Of a stretch of 12,558 nucleotides of DNA, positions 6,906 to 12,558 are shown piece by piece (within the stretch, counting starts at the first letter, position 1; the number at the start of each line of letters is the position of its first letter). The notes beneath the pieces were generated by a model that saw only the letters and a list, made by a program, of their open reading frames with translations, was not told the DNA's origin and searched no databases. The stretch is from Frondihabitans sp. GTDB lineage: Bacteria; Actinomycetota; Actinomycetes; Actinomycetales; Microbacteriaceae. A program made the position numbers and the translations under genes. The stretch covers positions 1-12,558 of the forward strand of contig JAODMX010000491.1 in the NCBI GenBank assembly GCA_025464735.1, given 5' to 3'.

Positions 6906-7523
6906 TCATCGGAAGGCCTGGACAGTGAGGAGGGAGACGGATGTTGACTTGCAGCCGGTCACGTTGGGGAGCGCGATGTAGAGCGAGGCCTTCTGGCCGG
7001 GCGGGTAGACGCGGACCCCGTCGCCTTTCTCTGGCACGCAGGTCGAGGCGTCGTAGTTGCCGGCCTGGACAATCCGCAGTTGTGCCTTCGCCGTCGCGCC
7101 GCTCGCGAGCGTGACGGTGCCGTGCGCTGACGTGCGGTCGAATGCCGCAGCCTGCCCGATCTGCGTGCCGTTGCCGCCACCGACGATCGAGACGCCGGGC
7201 CAGCCCTGGATCGTGCAGGACCCGGTGCCCTTGTTCGTGAGGACGATGTCGAGATAGGTGCTGCCCGCGGTCCCGCTGCTGTTGGTGTACGACCCGGTGA
7301 GATTCGCCGTCGCGCACTGGCCGGATCCGGATCCCGATCCCGTTCCGGTGGTCGCGGGCGGGGTGGTCGGGGTCGTCGCCGGTGTCGAAGCGGGGGACGA
7401 CGGGGCCTGGCTGACTGTGCTCGTGCCGGTCGCTGTGGGCGTGCCGTTCGACGAGCAGCCTGCGAGCCCGACCGCCACGAATGCTGCCGCGGCGACGAGC
7501 GTGATCCTGGTGCGTGTACTCAT
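6906..7523 (-). CDS. DUF4232-like lipoprotein
   Basis: A 205-residue exported lipoprotein. Residues 1-22 are a signal peptide with Arg residues at 4 and 6, a hydrophobic core and the lipobox L20-A-G-C23, so the mature protein should be lipid-anchored at C23 on the outer face of the membrane. A Thr/Ser/Pro/Gly-rich linker (about 24-68, ending in Gly-Ser repeats) leads to a C-terminal domain with cysteines 70, 103, 162 and 191, which could form two disulphides. The pattern QCATANLTGS, SCTIQGWPGVS and a final TVQAF fits the DUF4232 domain of actinobacterial surface proteins, whose function is not known to me. ATG at 7523 (preceded by AGGGTGGA) was chosen because it places the signal peptide at the N-terminus; the frame is open for another 27 codons. 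The Nudix gene ends 34 bases upstream on the same strand, suggesting an operon. Confidence 0.82.
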   Translation of the reverse strand: MSTRTRITLVAAAAFVAVGLAGCSSNGTPTATGTSTVSQAPSSPASTPATTPTTPPATTGTGSGSGSGQCATANLTGSYTNSSGTAGSTYLDIVLTNKGTGSCTIQGWPGVSIVGGGNGTQIGQAAAFDRTSAHGTVTLASGATAKAQLRIVQAGNYDASTCVPEKGDGVRVYPPGQKASLYIALPNVTGCKSTSVSLLTVQAFR

Positions 7524-7557
7524 GGGTCCACCCTGGCACGCTCCGACACCGGCGGTG

Positions 7558-7956
7558 TCAATCGATGAGATCGCGTTCGTACATCTCTCGGAGGGTTTCG
7601 ACACCCGCGGGAGGGCATCGGTGGGCGTCGGCCGTCGTGACCCAGGTCAGTGATCGCACCTCGTGAGCGGGAGCGGGTTCGTCGGTCGTCGTGGCGGCGA
7701 AGAGCGTCATCTCGACGAGACGGCCGTCCGGTTCACCGTGCGCCTGTTGGGTCACGGTGAAGAGCTTGCGGACGGACTCCGGGTCAAGTCGCAGGGACAC
7801 CTCTTCGAGGGCCTCGCGAATCATGGCGTCCGCAGCCGTTTCGCCGACTTCCACCTTGCCGCCGGGTAGGTAGAGGACGTCGCGGTCGCGGGCGGTGACC
7901 ATGAGGAGCCGTCGGTCGCGGACGAGGGCCAGCGCGCTGACGACGATCGGTTTCAT
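7558..7956 (-). CDS. Nudix hydrolase
   Basis: A 132-residue single-domain Nudix protein, probably a cytoplasmic pyrophosphohydrolase acting on a nucleotide or nucleotide-linked substrate. The Nudix box runs from G33 to L55: G33, E39, R47-E48 and E51-E52 are all in place, so metal binding and catalysis should be intact. The conserved glycine near the end of the box is replaced by serine (S54). LYLPGGKVEVGE is the canonical approach to the box. The substrate cannot be predicted. I chose ATG at 7956 because the protein core (PIVVSALALV) begins right after it; ATG 7974 would add six residues and cannot be excluded. No convincing ribosome binding site precedes either. It diverges from a GntR-like regulator, which might control it, and precedes the lipoprotein gene in the same direction. 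Confidence 0.85.
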   Translation of the reverse strand: MKPIVVSALALVRDRRLLMVTARDRDVLYLPGGKVEVGETAADAMIREALEEVSLRLDPESVRKLFTVTQQAHGEPDGRLVEMTLFAATTTDEPAPAHEVRSLTWVTTADAHRCPPAGVETLREMYERDLID

Positions 7957-7985
7957 CGTCCTATCGTGGCCCATCGCGGGTCTGG

Positions 7986-7997
7986 TTCTTCGAAGAA
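7986..7997. promoter_or_regulatory. Palindrome between Nudix and GntR-like genes
   Basis: TTCTTCGAAGAA is a perfect 12-bp inverted repeat, 29 bases upstream of the Nudix ATG and 14 bases upstream of the -35 hexamer of the divergent regulator. The position suits an operator acting on either gene. No specific regulator can be named from the sequence. Confidence 0.4.
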
Positions 7998-8011
7998 TGG
8001 TCAACGCGGTA

Positions 8012-8040
8012 TTGACAAGTGCATATGTCTATGAAATATT
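8012..8040 (+). promoter_or_regulatory. Sigma-70-type promoter of the GntR-like gene
   Basis: A perfect TTGACA (8012-8017) and AATATT (8035-8040) are separated by 17 bases. This is the only consensus -35 I find in the window. The transcript should start near 8047, giving a leader of roughly 48 bases to the ATG at 8095. The stretch 8011-8050 holds only 10 G/C bases in 40. Confidence 0.6.
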
Positions 8041-8094
8041 CAATCTTAAATGCGCGACAACCCGGTCGTGCTCGACTCGATCAGGATTCAGCCC

Positions 8095-8742
8095 ATGACC
8101 GCAGGAACCCTCACCACCAAGCTCCCGGCCCTCGTCATCGACCCGACCGACTACCTCGTGGTCGACATCGCCACCGGGCGCCACGTTCCCGGCGACGCCA
8201 TCCACGCCGCGCAACTCGCTCAGGAGCACGATCTCACCGCAACGGAAGCCCTCGAGGCGATCGAGGGTGCGTGGCACCTGGGCCTCCTCTCGTTCCTCCC
8301 CGATGCCACAAGCGGTATCGTCGTCTGGACGCCTCAGGTGACCCAGCGCCAGGTTCACCGGCTCGCACGGGCCATGGCCACCACCGTTGCCACCGGCGGG
8401 CTCACGCCAGCGGGCGCGCCCGACCTCATCGACGGCGAGGGCAGCCGCTTCGGGGCCGTCGAACTCTTCGGCCTCTCCGCGCCGTGCGACGTCGACCTCT
8501 TCCTCGAACTCGCCCGCGCTCTGCTCTCTCGGTCGGCGCCGCACCTCGTCGACGAGCTCGTCGCCCCCATCGCCGTCCTTTACTCAGACGAGGCGCAGGC
8601 AGTGCACGCGATCGAATTCGCGGCTCCCGCGGTGGTTCGTCAGGAGATCGTCGCCGAGATGGTCCGCAGCCTCATGGACGGCCGCTCAGACGACTTCGCT
8701 GATCATCTCGCGGACTACGTCGTCGCCCTCGCGGTCGAGTGA
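8095..8742 (+). CDS. GntR-family (FCD-like) transcriptional regulator
   Basis: A 215-residue protein that I read as a divergent GntR regulator. Residues about 20-80 fit the winged helix: GRHVPGDAI (28-36, the usual I..G...PG..L), LAQEHDLTATEALEAIEGA as the recognition helices, HLGLL (61-65), then GIVVWTP as the wing. The all-helical C-terminal part (about 85-215, ending with SLMDGRSDDFADHLADYV) resembles the FCD ligand-binding domain, but the metal-binding histidines are not obvious, so its ligand is unknown. The start is ATG 8095, with AGGA at 8083-8086 and 8 bases of spacing. An upstream in-frame ATG at 8050 lies almost at the predicted RNA start and is a possible leaderless alternative adding 15 residues. 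It diverges from the Nudix gene. Its 3' end overlaps the convergent acetyltransferase gene by 28 bases. Confidence 0.6.
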   Translation: MTAGTLTTKLPALVIDPTDYLVVDIATGRHVPGDAIHAAQLAQEHDLTATEALEAIEGAWHLGLLSFLPDATSGIVVWTPQVTQRQVHRLARAMATTVATGGLTPAGAPDLIDGEGSRFGAVELFGLSAPCDVDLFLELARALLSRSAPHLVDELVAPIAVLYSDEAQAVHAIEFAAPAVVRQEIVAEMVRSLMDGRSDDFADHLADYVVALAVE

Positions 8743-9305
8743 GTCTCCCTGACTTTCCACTCCTCCGCGAGCACCGCGTAGACGGCCGTGTCGGCCCACT
8801 CGCCCTTGAAGAACATGTCCTCCCGGAAGTGCGCCTCTTCGCGCATGCCGAGCCGCCGGCACAGGGCGACTGACGCCCCGTTGCGAGGGTCGAGCTCGGC
8901 GTGGACGCGGTGGCTCCCCAGCGTCGAGAAACACAGTTCGACCATGCGGGTGGCCGCCTCGAAGGCATAGCCGTGACCCTGGTGGGTGGGGTTCAGGATC
9001 CAGCCCACCTCGGCCTGCTGATCGGCCACGCTGGTCAGCCGGATGTTGACCTCGCCGATGACGCGACCTGGCGCGTCCTGACGCTCTATGGCCAGCGCCA
9101 GGGCGTCGCCGTCGTGCGCGAGTCGGGTCATCCCCGTGCGCCGACCGAGGTGTTCGATCGTGTCGACCCGATCTCGGGCCGGCCAGAGCATGTACTGGAG
9201 GATTTCGGCGTCGGACTGGTAGATGAAAACGTCGTCGATGTCGCCTACTCGGAGGGGTCGGAGGACGAGGCGTTCTGTTCGAAGCGGCACGGCTTGGTAC
9301 TCCAC
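8715..9305 (-). CDS. GNAT acetyltransferase, RimJ/RimL-like
   Basis: A 196-residue GNAT-fold N-acetyltransferase of the RimJ/RimL (Acetyltransf_3) type, which transfers acetyl from acetyl-CoA to an amine, classically a protein N-terminus. Visible features are the opening LRTERLVLRPL (8-18), the strand GEVNIRL, the acetyl-CoA binding loop Q109-G-H-G-Y-A114, RNGASVALCRRLGM (141-154, the usual N.AS...LEKLGF helix) and the C-terminal KGEWADTAVYAVLAEEW (167-183). Substrate is unknown. I chose GTG at 9305: it begins 16 bases after the hemA stop and just before the conserved LRTERL segment, while longer versions would run back into hemA. It is very likely co-transcribed with hemA. The last 28 bases overlap the convergent GntR-like gene. 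Confidence 0.85.
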   Translation of the reverse strand: MEYQAVPLRTERLVLRPLRVGDIDDVFIYQSDAEILQYMLWPARDRVDTIEHLGRRTGMTRLAHDGDALALAIERQDAPGRVIGEVNIRLTSVADQQAEVGWILNPTHQGHGYAFEAATRMVELCFSTLGSHRVHAELDPRNGASVALCRRLGMREEAHFREDMFFKGEWADTAVYAVLAEEWKVRETHSTARATT

Positions 9306-9321
9306 GGAGCGTCGGCGCCGG

Positions 9322-10623
9322 TCAGACGGCGGTTGCTTCGTCGCTGAGGCCTGGAACGACTGGCCGGAGCGGCGTGGTGGCACCGGCCGCGCGGGTGTCG
9401 GTGAGGCCGAACAGGGCCTCGAGGCCGTCGCGGAACTCTTCGCCCCGGCCGTCGCGGGCGAGGTCGCGCGCGCGCACTGACGGAGTGTGCAGCAGGACGC
9501 CGGCGAGGTGGCGCAGTGCCTGCTCGGTGCGCTCGGTGGAGTCGCCCCGAGAACGGGCGCGCTCGATCTCGGCGTCGAGGATATCGAAGACGTGCTTGCG
9601 GAGCGCCACCACGGCGGGGGAGAGCGACTGTTCGGCGGCCACGGCCTGGAACTCGGCCGCGGCCGACGAGATGAGCGCGCGGGCGTCGTCGGCGGCCGTC
9701 AGCTCGGCGAGCGGAGCGTGGAGGCTGATGGTTTCGAGGTCGAGCATCTCGACACCGTCGACGTGCGCCACGAGCGGGTCGACGTTGCGCGGCAGGCCGA
9801 GGTCGATGATCAGGCGGCGCGCACCAGGCTCGACGACCGCGGGCGTGATGAGCGGCACGGTGGTCGAGGTGCACGTGATGACGACGTCACTCCATCGGAT
9901 CGCGTCGGTCAGTGAATCGAAGGCGGTCATGTCGTGCTTGGCAGCGAACTTCACGGCGCGGCCCGAGGCGGAGAACACGTGGATGTCGGTGGCTCCGCGA
10001 TCGCGGAGGGCCGCGACGGTCGTTGCCGCGTACTGGCCGGTGCCGACGAGAAGGATCCGGGCCTCGGCCCAGTCGGTGACGCGGCTCTGGGCCAGCTCGA
10101 GGGCGAGTCGAACGAGTGAGCGACCGGCTCCGCCGATCGCGGTGCTGTTCTTGACGCCCCTGGAGGTGTGCGACGCCTTCTGGAAGAGGCGCTCGAGGTC
10201 GGACGAGGTGGTGCCGTCGACGCGGGCGCGCTGAAGGGCGCGACGCACCTGACCGGCGATCTCGTCTTCTCCGACGACGACCGACTCGAGGCCGGAACTC
10301 ACGGCGAAGAGGTGCTCGGCGACGCCGTCGCCGGTGATGACGCTGATGCTGTCGCGGAGGTCGCTCGGCTCGACACCGCTCTCTTCGCTCATGGCCGCGA
10401 TGGTCGCTTCGACTGCGACGGCACTGGCCGCGGTGAGGGGCTCGTCGACGTCGAGGTAGGCCTCGAAGCGGTTGCACGTCGCGAGCACGACCGCGCCCGA
10501 GACGAAATCGCTGGCGTCGACCAGAGCGGTGGCTGCCGTGGGTGCGCCGACGCTCAGCTTCTCGAGGAGGTCGAAGCTGGCGTTCTGATGAGACGCCGTG
10601 AGGCAGATGAGCACGACAGCCAT
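9322..10623 (-). CDS. hemA: Glutamyl-tRNA reductase
   Basis: 433 residues, the usual actinobacterial length. The enzyme reduces glutamyl-tRNA(Glu) with NADPH to glutamate-1-semialdehyde, the first committed step of C5-pathway tetrapyrrole synthesis (haem, sirohaem, cobalamin). Sequence support includes the N-terminal [17 protein letters not shown], the catalytic cysteine C50 in ATCNRFE (same position as in other HemA proteins), VVGEDEI (116-122), the NADPH-binding loop VGTGQYA (193-199), [12 protein letters not shown] (272-283) and a C-terminal helical dimerisation region. ATG 10623 was chosen because it precedes the conserved [12 protein letters not shown] directly; an upstream in-frame ATG at 10659 would add 12 non-conserved residues. 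No good ribosome binding site is seen. An acetyltransferase gene follows 16 bases after the stop. No other hem genes are in the window. Confidence 0.96.
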   Translation of the reverse strand: MAVVLICLTASHQNASFDLLEKLSVGAPTAATALVDASDFVSGAVVLATCNRFEAYLDVDEPLTAASAVAVEATIAAMSEESGVEPSDLRDSISVITGDGVAEHLFAVSSGLESVVVGEDEIAGQVRRALQRARVDGTTSSDLERLFQKASHTSRGVKNSTAIGGAGRSLVRLALELAQSRVTDWAEARILLVGTGQYAATTVAALRDRGATDIHVFSASGRAVKFAAKHDMTAFDSLTDAIRWSDVVITCTSTTVPLITPAVVEPGARRLIIDLGLPRNVDPLVAHVDGVEMLDLETISLHAPLAELTAADDARALISSAAAEFQAVAAEQSLSPAVVALRKHVFDILDAEIERARSRGDSTERTEQALRHLAGVLLHTPSVRARDLARDGRGEEFRDGLEALFGLTDTRAAGATTPLRPVVPGLSDEATAV

Positions 10624-10667
10624 GGTAACTCGGCATTCTTGAGTCTGCCTGCTGTGCATGTTTTACA

Positions 10668-10683
10668 CTCTCGGCGTCGAGAG
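10668..10683. promoter_or_regulatory. Inverted repeat between hemA and the divergent GNAT gene
   Basis: CTCTCG and CGAGAG form 6-bp arms around a GCGT loop. It lies 45 bases upstream of the hemA ATG and 9 bases before the -10 element of the opposite gene. It could be an operator or a hairpin; the short arms and GC-rich setting make chance plausible. Confidence 0.25.
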
Positions 10684-10692
10684 ATCGGCCGG

Positions 10693-10698
10693 TACCCT
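10693..10698 (+). promoter_or_regulatory. Putative -10 element of the second GNAT gene
   Basis: TACCCT fits TAnnnT and ends 7 bases before the GTG at 10706, with no ribosome binding site between, suggesting a leaderless mRNA. It also helps decide the start, since an upstream in-frame ATG at 10658 would precede this element. Confidence 0.4.
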
Positions 10699-10705
10699 CG
10701 GATCC

Positions 10706-11230
10706 GTGCTTGATTTCCGCCCTGCTGTCCTGTCCGACTCCGACGCCGTGGTCGCCCTCGTCACCGCGGCCTACCGCGGCGACGCGAGCCGCGCCGGCTG
10801 GACCACCGAGGCGGACCTCCTCGACGGACCCCGCATCGACGCCGAACTGCTGGCCGCGGATCTGGCCAACCCCAACGGCCGCGTGATTCTCGGATTCGAC
10901 GGTGACCACCTCGTCTCCTGCTGCAATCTGCTACGACTCGACGAGACCCGGGGCTATTTCGGCATGTTCGCCGTGTCGCCGATCCGCCAGGGCGGCGGAA
11001 TCGGCAAGGAGGTGCTGGCCGAGGCCGATCGCATCGCCCGGGACGAGTGGCAGCTCGAGACCCTCGAGATGACCGTCCTCGAGCAGCGGCCGGAGCTCAT
11101 CGCGTTCTACGAGCGGCGCGGGTTCGTGCGCACCGGCGAGTTCTCCCCGTTCCCCTACGGCGAAGAGCGATTCGGCCTGCCTCGCCGCGACGACCTGCGC
11201 ATGGTGGTGCTCCGTAAGAGCCTGCGCTAA
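10706..11230 (+). CDS. GNAT family N-acetyltransferase
   Basis: A 174-residue cytoplasmic GNAT enzyme, unrelated in detail to the RimL-like one at 8715-9305. It shows FRPAVLSDSDAVVALV at the N-terminus, AAYRGDASRAGWTTEADLL (21-39), a FGMFAVSPIRQGGGIG motif A ending in the acetyl-CoA loop R94-Q-G-G-G-I-G100, and FYERRGFVRTGE (134-145), the usual motif B helix and strand. The substrate is unknown; members with the GWTTEADL segment are usually annotated only as GNAT. GTG 10706 was chosen because it begins right before the conserved FRPA strand and sits 7 bases after a -10-like TACCCT. It is divergent from hemA and 24 bases ahead of the reductase gene, which has its own -10-like element. Confidence 0.85.
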   Translation: MLDFRPAVLSDSDAVVALVTAAYRGDASRAGWTTEADLLDGPRIDAELLAADLANPNGRVILGFDGDHLVSCCNLLRLDETRGYFGMFAVSPIRQGGGIGKEVLAEADRIARDEWQLETLEMTVLEQRPELIAFYERRGFVRTGEFSPFPYGEERFGLPRRDDLRMVVLRKSLR

Positions 11231-11242
11231 AGGGTGACTGCG

Positions 11243-11248
11243 TAGGGT
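11243..11248 (+). promoter_or_regulatory. Putative -10 element of the NADP-dependent reductase
   Basis: TAGGGT ends 6 bases before the ATG at 11255 with no ribosome binding site between, consistent with a leaderless transcript initiated in the short gap after the acetyltransferase gene. No -35 consensus is seen. Confidence 0.45.
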
Positions 11249-11254
11249 GCAGGC

Positions 11255-12271
11255 ATGAGCATCGACAGTGCGATCAGCAACCAGTGGCACCTCGTGAAGC
11301 GTCCGCACGGCGAACCGACGACCGACGATGTGGCGCTCCGATCCGTCGAGTTGCCCGCTCTCGAGGCCGACCAGGTTCGCGTTCGCAACGAGTTTCTCTC
11401 GGTGGACCCGTACATGCGGGGCCGCATGAATGATGTCCCGTCGTACGTCCCGCCGTTCCAGCTCGACGAGGCGATGACCGGTGCGGCCGTGGGTCGTGTC
11501 GTCGAGTCGAGGGCCGCCGGGCTTCCCGTCGGCAGTATCGTCACCCACAACTACGGCTGGCGCGACGTCTCGCAGGGCCCGGCCGCGCACTTTCAGCCCG
11601 TGCGCGAGATCCCGGGAGTCTCGCTGTCCGTCTACCTCGGCGTTCTCGGCCTGACCGGCCTCACCGCGTACACCGGTCTGACCCGCATCGGACAGCTGAA
11701 GCAGGGCGACGCGGTGTTCGTCTCCGGCGCGGCCGGTGCGGTCGGCTCCATTGTCGGCCAGATCGCCCGGCTGAAGGGCGCGTCGCGTGTGATCGGGAGC
11801 GCCGGATCCGACGAGAAGGTTTCGCTTCTCACCCAGAAGTACGGCTTCGACGCGGCGTTCAACTATCGCAACGGTGACGTCCGCGGCCAGCTCCAGGCGG
11901 CTGCCCCCGACGGCGTCGACGTCTACTTCGATAACGTCGGCGGCGAGCACCTCTCGGCCGCTCTGCACTCGATGAACCGCTTCGGTCGGATCGTCGTCTG
12001 CGGGGCGATCAGCGCCTACAACTCGACCGGCCCCGAGCAGGGCATCACAGGCATGACCAACATCGTGCGCCGGAGCCTCCGCATCGAGGGCTTCACGATG
12101 GGCGACCACTGGGACCTTGCCGGGGCCTTCCAGGCGGAGATGGTGCCGTGGGTCGCGGCGGGCGAGGTCGTCTACGACGAGACGTTCGTCACCGGTCTCG
12201 ACCACACCTTCGACGCCTTCCTTCGCCTGATGCGCGGCGAGAACGTCGGCAAGATGGTCGTCGCGCTCTAA
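11255..12271 (+). CDS. NADP-dependent medium-chain reductase (CurA/PTGR-like)
   Basis: A 338-residue zinc-independent medium-chain dehydrogenase/reductase of the CurA/YncB and prostaglandin/leukotriene reductase type, which reduces the C=C bond of alpha,beta-unsaturated carbonyl compounds with NADPH. The family pattern is clear: VKRPHGEPTTDD near the start, LSVDPYMRGRM (48-58), TGAAVGRVVES, LGLTGLTAY (131-139), the nucleotide-binding loop SGAAGAVGS (157-165), GSAGSDEKV (181-189, NADP phosphate contact), AFNYR and VDVYFDNVGGEHL, ending in GKMVV. No structural-zinc cysteine cluster is present, as expected for this branch. It probably detoxifies reactive enones in the cytoplasm; the physiological substrate is unknown. 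ATG 11255 lies 24 bases after the acetyltransferase stop and 6 bases after a TAGGGT -10 candidate. Confidence 0.93.
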   Translation: MSIDSAISNQWHLVKRPHGEPTTDDVALRSVELPALEADQVRVRNEFLSVDPYMRGRMNDVPSYVPPFQLDEAMTGAAVGRVVESRAAGLPVGSIVTHNYGWRDVSQGPAAHFQPVREIPGVSLSVYLGVLGLTGLTAYTGLTRIGQLKQGDAVFVSGAAGAVGSIVGQIARLKGASRVIGSAGSDEKVSLLTQKYGFDAAFNYRNGDVRGQLQAAAPDGVDVYFDNVGGEHLSAALHSMNRFGRIVVCGAISAYNSTGPEQGITGMTNIVRRSLRIEGFTMGDHWDLAGAFQAEMVPWVAAGEVVYDETFVTGLDHTFDAFLRLMRGENVGKMVVAL

Positions 12272-12300
12272 GCAGAACAGTCTCGGAACCTGCCTACTCT

Positions 12301-12317
12301 TTCGAATTTTTCGAATT
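12301..12317. repeat. Paired TTCGAATT repeat upstream of the HTH gene
   Basis: TTCGAATT occurs at 12301-12308 and 12310-12317. Because TTCGAA is itself palindromic, the pair is both a 9-bp-period direct repeat and an inverted repeat with a TTT spacer. It overlaps the expected -35/spacer region of the following gene, a suitable place for an autoregulatory operator. Confidence 0.45.
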
Positions 12318-12322
12318 GCTGG

Positions 12323-12328
12323 CATTAT
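12323..12328 (+). promoter_or_regulatory. Putative -10 element of the right-edge HTH gene
   Basis: CATTAT ends 6 bases before the ATG at 12335. The AGG immediately next to the ATG is too close to act as a ribosome binding site, so a leaderless start is likely. Confidence 0.35.
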
Positions 12329-12334
12329 CGAGGT

Positions 12335-12558
12335 ATGACCGTAACCACTTCTGAGCGCAGTCGGACAGTTCTGCCTCCGCATGATCTCGAATCGCTTCTC
12401 GAGCTTTCGCGCTTCCTGGATCAGCACACTGAGCCGGCCCTTCTGATCGGGCCGGACGGTGAACAGGTCCCCCTCCCGATGGAGGTTTACGACACCCTGG
12501 TGCAGGTCGTGCATGCAATGTCGGAGAGCAAGGCGATTACAGTCGCTCCGCTCAGCCA
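12335..12558 (+). CDS. Excisionase-type HTH protein (antitoxin-like), N-terminal part
   Basis: 74 codons are visible before the window ends. The protein begins MTVTTSERSRTVLPPHDLES and continues with RFLDQHTEPALLIGPDGEQV, LPMEVYDTLVQVVHAM and SKAITVAPLS. I recognise this N-terminal layout (short acidic alpha/beta segment, then a helix ending in GKAITV-P) from actinobacterial proteins whose next segment is an excisionase-family HTH (typically LTTQEAADLLGVSRPTL), which should begin just past the edge. Such proteins are often encoded directly upstream of a PIN-domain toxin, so this may be the antitoxin of a toxin-antitoxin pair; the partner would lie outside the window. The HTH and toxin are inference, not seen. 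The start is supported by a -10-like CATTAT 6 bases before the ATG, and paired TTCGAATT sites suggest autoregulation. Confidence 0.68.
   Translation, partial: MTVTTSERSRTVLPPHDLESLLELSRFLDQHTEPALLIGPDGEQVPLPMEVYDTLVQVVHAMSESKAITVAPLS

Noticed and set aside
7320..7350. Short repeats of ggatcc/gatccc type
   Set aside because: They encode the Gly-Ser repeat linker of the lipoprotein and are explained by coding.
10653..10668. Possible Rex-type redox operator upstream of hemA (GTG...CAC half-sites)
   Set aside because: Only three outer bases per side are symmetric and the TTGTGAA/TTCACAA core is missing.
10931..12514. 527-codon minus-strand open frame spanning the second GNAT, the reductase and the HTH gene
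   Set aside because: It crosses three convincing plus-strand genes and their promoters and has no recognisable domain.
1..12558. Defence island, prophage, CRISPR array or insertion sequence
   Set aside because: No regularly spaced repeats, transposase, integrase, terminal inverted repeats or attachment-site duplication was found; gene content is mostly ordinary chromosomal functions.

Overview
The window is gene-dense, GC-rich chromosomal DNA with the look of an actinobacterium, most likely of the Microbacteriaceae. The reasons are strong GC bias at third codon positions, the N-terminus of the actinobacterial mismatch endonuclease NucS at the left edge, a DUF4232-type lipoprotein, and several genes whose start codon lies 6-8 bases after a TAnnnT-like -10 element with no ribosome binding site (leaderless mRNAs). 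The family-level taxonomic guess is inference. I see no rRNA, tRNA, CRISPR array, insertion sequence or phage module, and no gene-free stretch longer than about 120 bases.

Layout, left to right. 1-133 (-): start of nucS, cut by the window edge. 143-1387 (-): MFS transporter, 9 bases upstream of nucS. 1467-2531 (+): LacI-type repressor divergent from the MFS gene, with a perfect 14-bp palindrome with a central CpG between them. 2550-3893 (-): DinF-like MATE exporter, convergent with the repressor. 3930-5885 (+): M13 zinc metallopeptidase, followed with a slight overlap by 5879-6805 (+), a class A beta-lactamase-like protein that has lost all its recognisable catalytic residues. 6906-7523 (-) and 7558-7956 (-): a DUF4232-like lipoprotein preceded by a Nudix hydrolase, probably one operon. 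8095-8742 (+): GntR/FCD-like regulator with a consensus-type promoter in an AT-rich patch. 8715-9305 (-) and 9322-10623 (-): a RimJ/RimL-like acetyltransferase behind hemA (glutamyl-tRNA reductase). 10706-11230 (+): a second, unrelated GNAT enzyme. 11255-12271 (+): a CurA/PTGR-like NADP-dependent reductase. 12335-12558 (+): the first part of an excisionase-type HTH protein of the kind often paired with a PIN-domain toxin, cut by the right edge.

Most genes are housekeeping or small accessory functions: tetrapyrrole synthesis entry (hemA), replication fidelity (nucS), efflux (MFS, MATE), extracytoplasmic or secreted-type enzymes, and acetylation. The clear functional pairings are repressor/transporter, metallopeptidase/pseudo-hydrolase, Nudix/lipoprotein and hemA/acetyltransferase. 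I do not see a convincing new multi-gene system. The observations most worth following are the catalytically dead serine hydrolase coupled to the M13 peptidase, the conflicting start of the MATE gene (leaderless ATG mini-ORF, C5 run, CTG in the required frame), and the repeat-containing promoter of the HTH gene at the right edge.
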